A DNA stretch of 25,636 nt from Treponema sp. UBA3862 (lineage in GTDB: Bacteria; Spirochaetota; Spirochaetia; Treponematales; Treponemataceae), in assembly GCA_002392405.1 (NCBI GenBank), contig DGGY01000016.1, positions 1-25,636 of the forward strand, written 5' to 3'. Both the position numbers and the translations under genes were made by a program. Numbering within the stretch: position 1 is the stretch's first letter; every line of letters starts with the position of its first letter. Positions 23,856-25,636 of this stretch are shown piece by piece. The notes beneath the pieces were generated by a model. It ran no database searches. It was not told the DNA's origin and saw nothing but the letters and a program-made list of their open reading frames with translations.

Positions 23856-23963
23856 ATTACAAGAGTCAGTTTAACAGAAAAGCGGTGGAGTTGGAAGAAG
23901 AGTGAAAAGAAGACAGGAATGTTGAACAATTGAAATCTTATTATTACTAAAAAATAGAGATTC

Positions 23964-24392
23964 TTACCAGAGCAGCTGCAGTCCTTCATCTTTGTAAAGC
24001 GGAAAGAACTGATCTTTACTGAGTATAATCAGGTTTTTTCTTACAGCAAGATGTATGAGCATTCTATCGAAAGGATCTTTGTGATCTTTTTTGAGTGGCA
24101 GCTCTTTTGAAGTTATAAAATCGTATGCGTCAGGATTTAAAATTGAATAGTTATATTCTTTTGCAATATTAGGGAGAAGAAGAGAATTAATTCCGCTTAT
24201 TGAAATTTTTCCAATCTTCTCTTTAATTGCAATTTCCCAGAAAGTAATTGAGCTGATAAAAACAGGATTATTTTCGTCTTCGATAATGTTTCTGACTTTA
24301 ACAGATAATTTTGATGGATCTGAAATTGACCACAAAAAGGTATGTGTATCAAGAAGATAACCTGTTTTTTCTGACTCTGGTGAAATATACAA
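23964..24392 (-). CDS. VapC-type PIN-domain toxin (ribonuclease)
   Basis: The 142-residue protein is a PIN-domain ribonuclease of the Sll0205/VapC group, which cleaves specific RNAs, often tRNA or rRNA, when not held by its antitoxin. The four acidic metal-ligand positions are visible: Asp15 in YLLDTHTFLW, Glu53 in ITFWEIAIK, Asp106 in HKDPFDRMLI, and Asp127 in LSKDQFF. The family-typical ending GLQLLW is near the C-terminus. The only suitable start is TTG at 24392, preceded by AAGGCGG which overlaps the antitoxin stop codon; the toxin is thus weakly initiated and coupled to the antitoxin. About ten leading residues precede the first strand. Confidence 0.88.
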   Translation of the reverse strand: MYISPESEKTGYLLDTHTFLWSISDPSKLSVKVRNIIEDENNPVFISSITFWEIAIKEKIGKISISGINSLLLPNIAKEYNYSILNPDAYDFITSKELPLKKDHKDPFDRMLIHLAVRKNLIILSKDQFFPLYKDEGLQLLW

Positions 24393-24402
24393 AACGACCG
24401 CC

Positions 24403-24639
24403 TTATACGCCTAAAAATTCTTCGAGGGTGATTTTTCCATCGCCTTCTTCTGTGAAGGTCATAATTCCTTCATAGGTCCCTAAAACTCTTTTTTTATTAG
24501 TTTTTAGTTTATAAGGAATTAACGTAGCTACAGGTTTTTTTGTCCTTCCATAGAGAATCTGAAACTGTTCCCCTGACTGCACTTTTGCGAGAACAGTGGA
24601 AAAACTGGATTTAAAATCCGCTACAGTCATTTTATTCAT
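24403..24639 (-). CDS. Phd/YefM family antitoxin paired with the PIN toxin
   Basis: The 78-residue protein carries the Phd/YefM pattern: MTVADFKSSFSTVLAKVQSG, the helix that forms the DNA-binding dimer, then EQFQILYGRTKKPVATLIPY, the strand-turn-strand wing. The C-terminal 30 residues are more acidic and would wrap the toxin (TEEGDGKITLEEF). It lies immediately upstream of the toxin, separated by 10 bases, as in most type II systems. The ATG at 24639 lies 8 bases after the -10 box with no Shine-Dalgarno sequence; ATG 24630 is an in-frame alternative. Phd-type antitoxins repress their own promoter, and a palindrome is present over the -35 box. Confidence 0.88.
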   Translation of the reverse strand: MNKMTVADFKSSFSTVLAKVQSGEQFQILYGRTKKPVATLIPYKLKTNKKRVLGTYEGIMTFTEEGDGKITLEEFLGV

Positions 24640-24647
24640 ACTTTTAT

Positions 24648-24679
24648 TTTATAATGTCTTTGTACAACTTGTCAAGTTG
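24648..24679 (-). promoter_or_regulatory. Toxin-antitoxin promoter with operator palindrome on the -35 box
   Basis: On the minus strand a consensus TTGACA (24670-24675) is spaced 16 bases from TATAAA (24648-24653). CAACTTG (24665-24671) and CAAGTTG (24673-24679) form a perfect inverted repeat around one base, centred on the -35 box. This fits autorepression by the antitoxin. Transcription would start 0-3 bases before the ATG at 24639. Confidence 0.75.
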
Positions 24680-24733
24680 ACATGTTTAATTTATAGATTT
24701 CCTCGTTTGTCATAAAGGAAGAAGTTTCTTTAT

Positions 24734-25321
24734 CTATCCCCTGTTTTTAAGCTTACAGATTCCCTGTGTCATTGTTCCCATCGGGCAGAATGTGCACCAG
24801 CTTCTCGGGCGGAATAAAATCATTACGATAAGGCCGATTAAAGTGGAAGTGAGCATGAGTGAATAAAAACCGTAGGAAAACTGTGCCACCCATTCCCAGC
24901 CTGACGGAAGAAAGCCCGGCGTGTACGCCCATTTCCATGGAACTCGGAATGTCCAGAAAAGTTTTACTGCCTGCCTTAGGGATGAGACTCCCCTGGCAAC
25001 TAGTACTGTCTGGAAAATCATACTGGTGAACATTGTCATGAAAAATACCAGGAAGCCTGCCCTGAACCACTGTGAAACAATAAAGCGCGGGGTGGGGCGG
25101 TTGCGGCTTAATTTGAGTGAATTACCTAAGACAACAAAAAGCTGTCCGCGGCCGCAGTACTTATTGCAGAAGTTTTTGTTTCCGCCTGCTGTGGCAAAAA
25201 TCAGCGGAACAATAAAATCAATCAGCCCGAGCCATGCAAAAAGAATATTAAAAAAGCCGAGGGAAAAATAAACAATTGCCCATATCCATAAAAAATCATA
25301 CCAGGAAGCTTTCTTTTTCAT
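24734..25321 (-). CDS. NapH-like 4Fe-4S membrane protein
   Basis: The 195-residue protein has about four membrane helices (near 10-35, 85-108, 145-170 and a shorter one near 36-45) and two cysteine clusters: C52-x3-C56 in NFCNKYCGRG and C176-x2-C179-P with C189 in WCTFCPMGTMTQGICK. This is the arrangement of NapH/NosR-type and related Fer4_5 membrane ferredoxins that pass electrons between quinone and soluble partners. It is smaller than NapH (about 280) and lacks the two C-terminal 4Fe-4S motifs; those are supplied by the separate upstream ferredoxin. GGGAGG precedes ATG 25321, and the ferredoxin stop overlaps this start as TAATG. A longer frame to 25378 would overlap the ferredoxin and is rejected. 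The terminal acceptor is unknown. Confidence 0.8.
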   Translation of the reverse strand: MKKKASWYDFLWIWAIVYFSLGFFNILFAWLGLIDFIVPLIFATAGGNKNFCNKYCGRGQLFVVLGNSLKLSRNRPTPRFIVSQWFRAGFLVFFMTMFTSMIFQTVLVARGVSSLRQAVKLFWTFRVPWKWAYTPGFLPSGWEWVAQFSYGFYSLMLTSTLIGLIVMILFRPRSWCTFCPMGTMTQGICKLKNRG

Positions 25322-25524
25322 TATTGAGCCTCCCTTAAAACCGGACTGATGCATCCTGCGGGACAGGTTTTTCCGCACATGGAGCAGCCGATACAGATTT
25401 CAGGATCAACTCTGGCATAACACCCGTTTATAACAGTGATCGCTCCGGTCGGACATACATTTGTACAGGCACCGCAGGCAACGCAGCGCTTTTCATCAAC
25501 AGATGCGTATTTTTTAGATTTCAT
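25321..25524 (-). CDS. Two-cluster 4Fe-4S ferredoxin
   Basis: The 67-residue protein has two perfect CxxCxxCxxxCP motifs, C14-C17-C20-C24 and C44-C47-C50-C54, the clostridial-type 2[4Fe-4S] ferredoxin fold. Extra cysteines at 35 and 58 are present. It would carry low-potential electrons in the cytoplasm. Its stop overlaps the start of the NapH-like gene, so the two are made together and probably form a split version of a NapH-like electron-transfer unit. GAGG lies 5 bases before ATG 25524. A CRP/FNR- or Rex-like inverted repeat lies 44-58 bases upstream. Confidence 0.93.
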   Translation of the reverse strand: MKSKKYASVDEKRCVACGACTNVCPTGAITVINGCYARVDPEICIGCSMCGKTCPAGCISPVLREAQ

Positions 25525-25540
25525 ATAACCTCACGCCTTT

Positions 25541-25582
25541 ACTTTAGCGGAGGAAAAAGTTTTTGTATGTGATTTTGTCACA
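25541..25582 (-). promoter_or_regulatory. Ferredoxin promoter with CRP/FNR- or Rex-like inverted repeat
   Basis: TGTGA (25568-25572) and TCACA (25578-25582) form a perfect inverted repeat with a 5-base spacer; the classic CRP and Rex sites have 6. If TAAAGT (minus strand, 25541-25546) is the -10, the start is near 25534 and the repeat is centred about 41 bases upstream, the usual position for a class II activator. There is no good -35 box. Confidence 0.45.
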
Positions 25583-25583
25583 A

Positions 25584-25602
25584 AGGGGGAAAGACTCCCC
25601 CT
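25584..25602. other. GC-rich hairpin next to the possible IS end
   Basis: AGGGGGA (25584-25590) and TCCCCCT (25596-25602) form a perfect 7-bp stem with a 5-base loop. No T tract follows on either strand, so it is not a standard terminator. It lies between the ferredoxin promoter and the IS-like end. Confidence 0.5.
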
Positions 25603-25612
25603 CGCTGCAACC

Positions 25613-25636
25613 TGAACTGACCCCAAAAAGTTAGAC
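25613..25636. mobile_element. Possible terminal inverted repeat of an IS3-family (IS150-group) element, cut by window edge
   Basis: The last 24 bases begin TGAACTGACCCC and continue with five A residues and GTTAGAC. From memory, ends of this form (TG...CTG-x-CCCAAAAAGTTAGACA) are typical of IS3-family elements of the IS150 group. The transposase would lie outside the window. Without the next bases the call stays tentative. Confidence 0.45.

Noticed and set aside
25322..25378. Longer start for the NapH-like protein
   Set aside because: It would overlap the ferredoxin coding region by 57 bases, while ATG 25321 follows GGGAGG and overlaps the ferredoxin stop as TAATG.
1..25636. CRISPR array, tRNA or rRNA genes
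   Set aside because: No regularly spaced repeats and no tRNA cloverleaf or rRNA-like sequence was seen on reading both strands.

Overview
The window looks like chromosomal DNA of a spirochaete, most likely a host-associated Treponema. This rests on a low-to-moderate G+C sequence, a methyl-accepting chemotaxis protein, a P13-like outer-membrane protein, Treponema-style signal peptides, a propeller-sensor adenylate cyclase and anaerobic Fe-S proteins. The genus is an inference from protein character; there is no rRNA gene to confirm it. No gap between genes exceeds 300 bases, and I see no tRNA, rRNA or CRISPR array.

Layout. 1-2499 (+): the tail of a chemotaxis receptor, tcdA (tRNA t6A dehydratase) and an unknown polytopic membrane protein. 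2720-7106 (+): the overlapping sbcD-sbcC pair encoding the Mre11/Rad50-type nuclease, closed by a 15-bp perfect terminator hairpin. 7173-9562 (-): a Gfo/Idh/MocA oxidoreductase and an AI-2E-family transporter, with a possible decayed xanthine-dehydrogenase FAD-subunit fragment between them on the + strand. 9806-13651 (+): a LolA-like periplasmic protein, an acidic protein, a P13-like protein, a second acidic protein and an overlapping MATE exporter. 13656-14510 (-): a short-chain dehydrogenase converging on the MATE gene.

14685-19683 is a metabolically coherent stretch. It holds DAHP synthase (entry to the aromatic pathway), pyridoxal/pyridoxamine kinase (-), a divergent MocR/PdxR-type PLP-sensing regulator (+) and a TrpB2-type, PLP-dependent tryptophan synthase beta chain without trpA. 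DAHP synthase feeds chorismate to tryptophan, the kinase makes PLP, the regulator senses PLP, and TrpB uses it. After an array of four hairpins, everything from 19931 to the end is on the - strand: a 1017-residue sensor adenylate cyclase, a divergent ThyX-fold-like protein, a Phd/VapC toxin-antitoxin pair, and a two-gene ferredoxin / NapH-like Fe-S membrane module. The last 24 bases resemble the terminal inverted repeat of an IS3-family element cut by the window edge.

Regulatory signals are unusually readable. Extended -10 boxes (TGN then TATAAT-like) recur before several genes. Four genes (10768, 14510, 16765, 24639) have a -10 box only 6-8 bases before the start codon and no Shine-Dalgarno sequence, which predicts leaderless mRNAs. 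Perfect inverted repeats overlap the probable promoters of sbcD, the PdxR-like gene, trpB, the toxin-antitoxin pair and the ferredoxin genes. No wholly new multi-gene system is evident. The best leads are the ThyX-like protein lacking the family's RHR motif, the two-propeller adenylate cyclase, the leaderless promoters and the structured intergenic elements.
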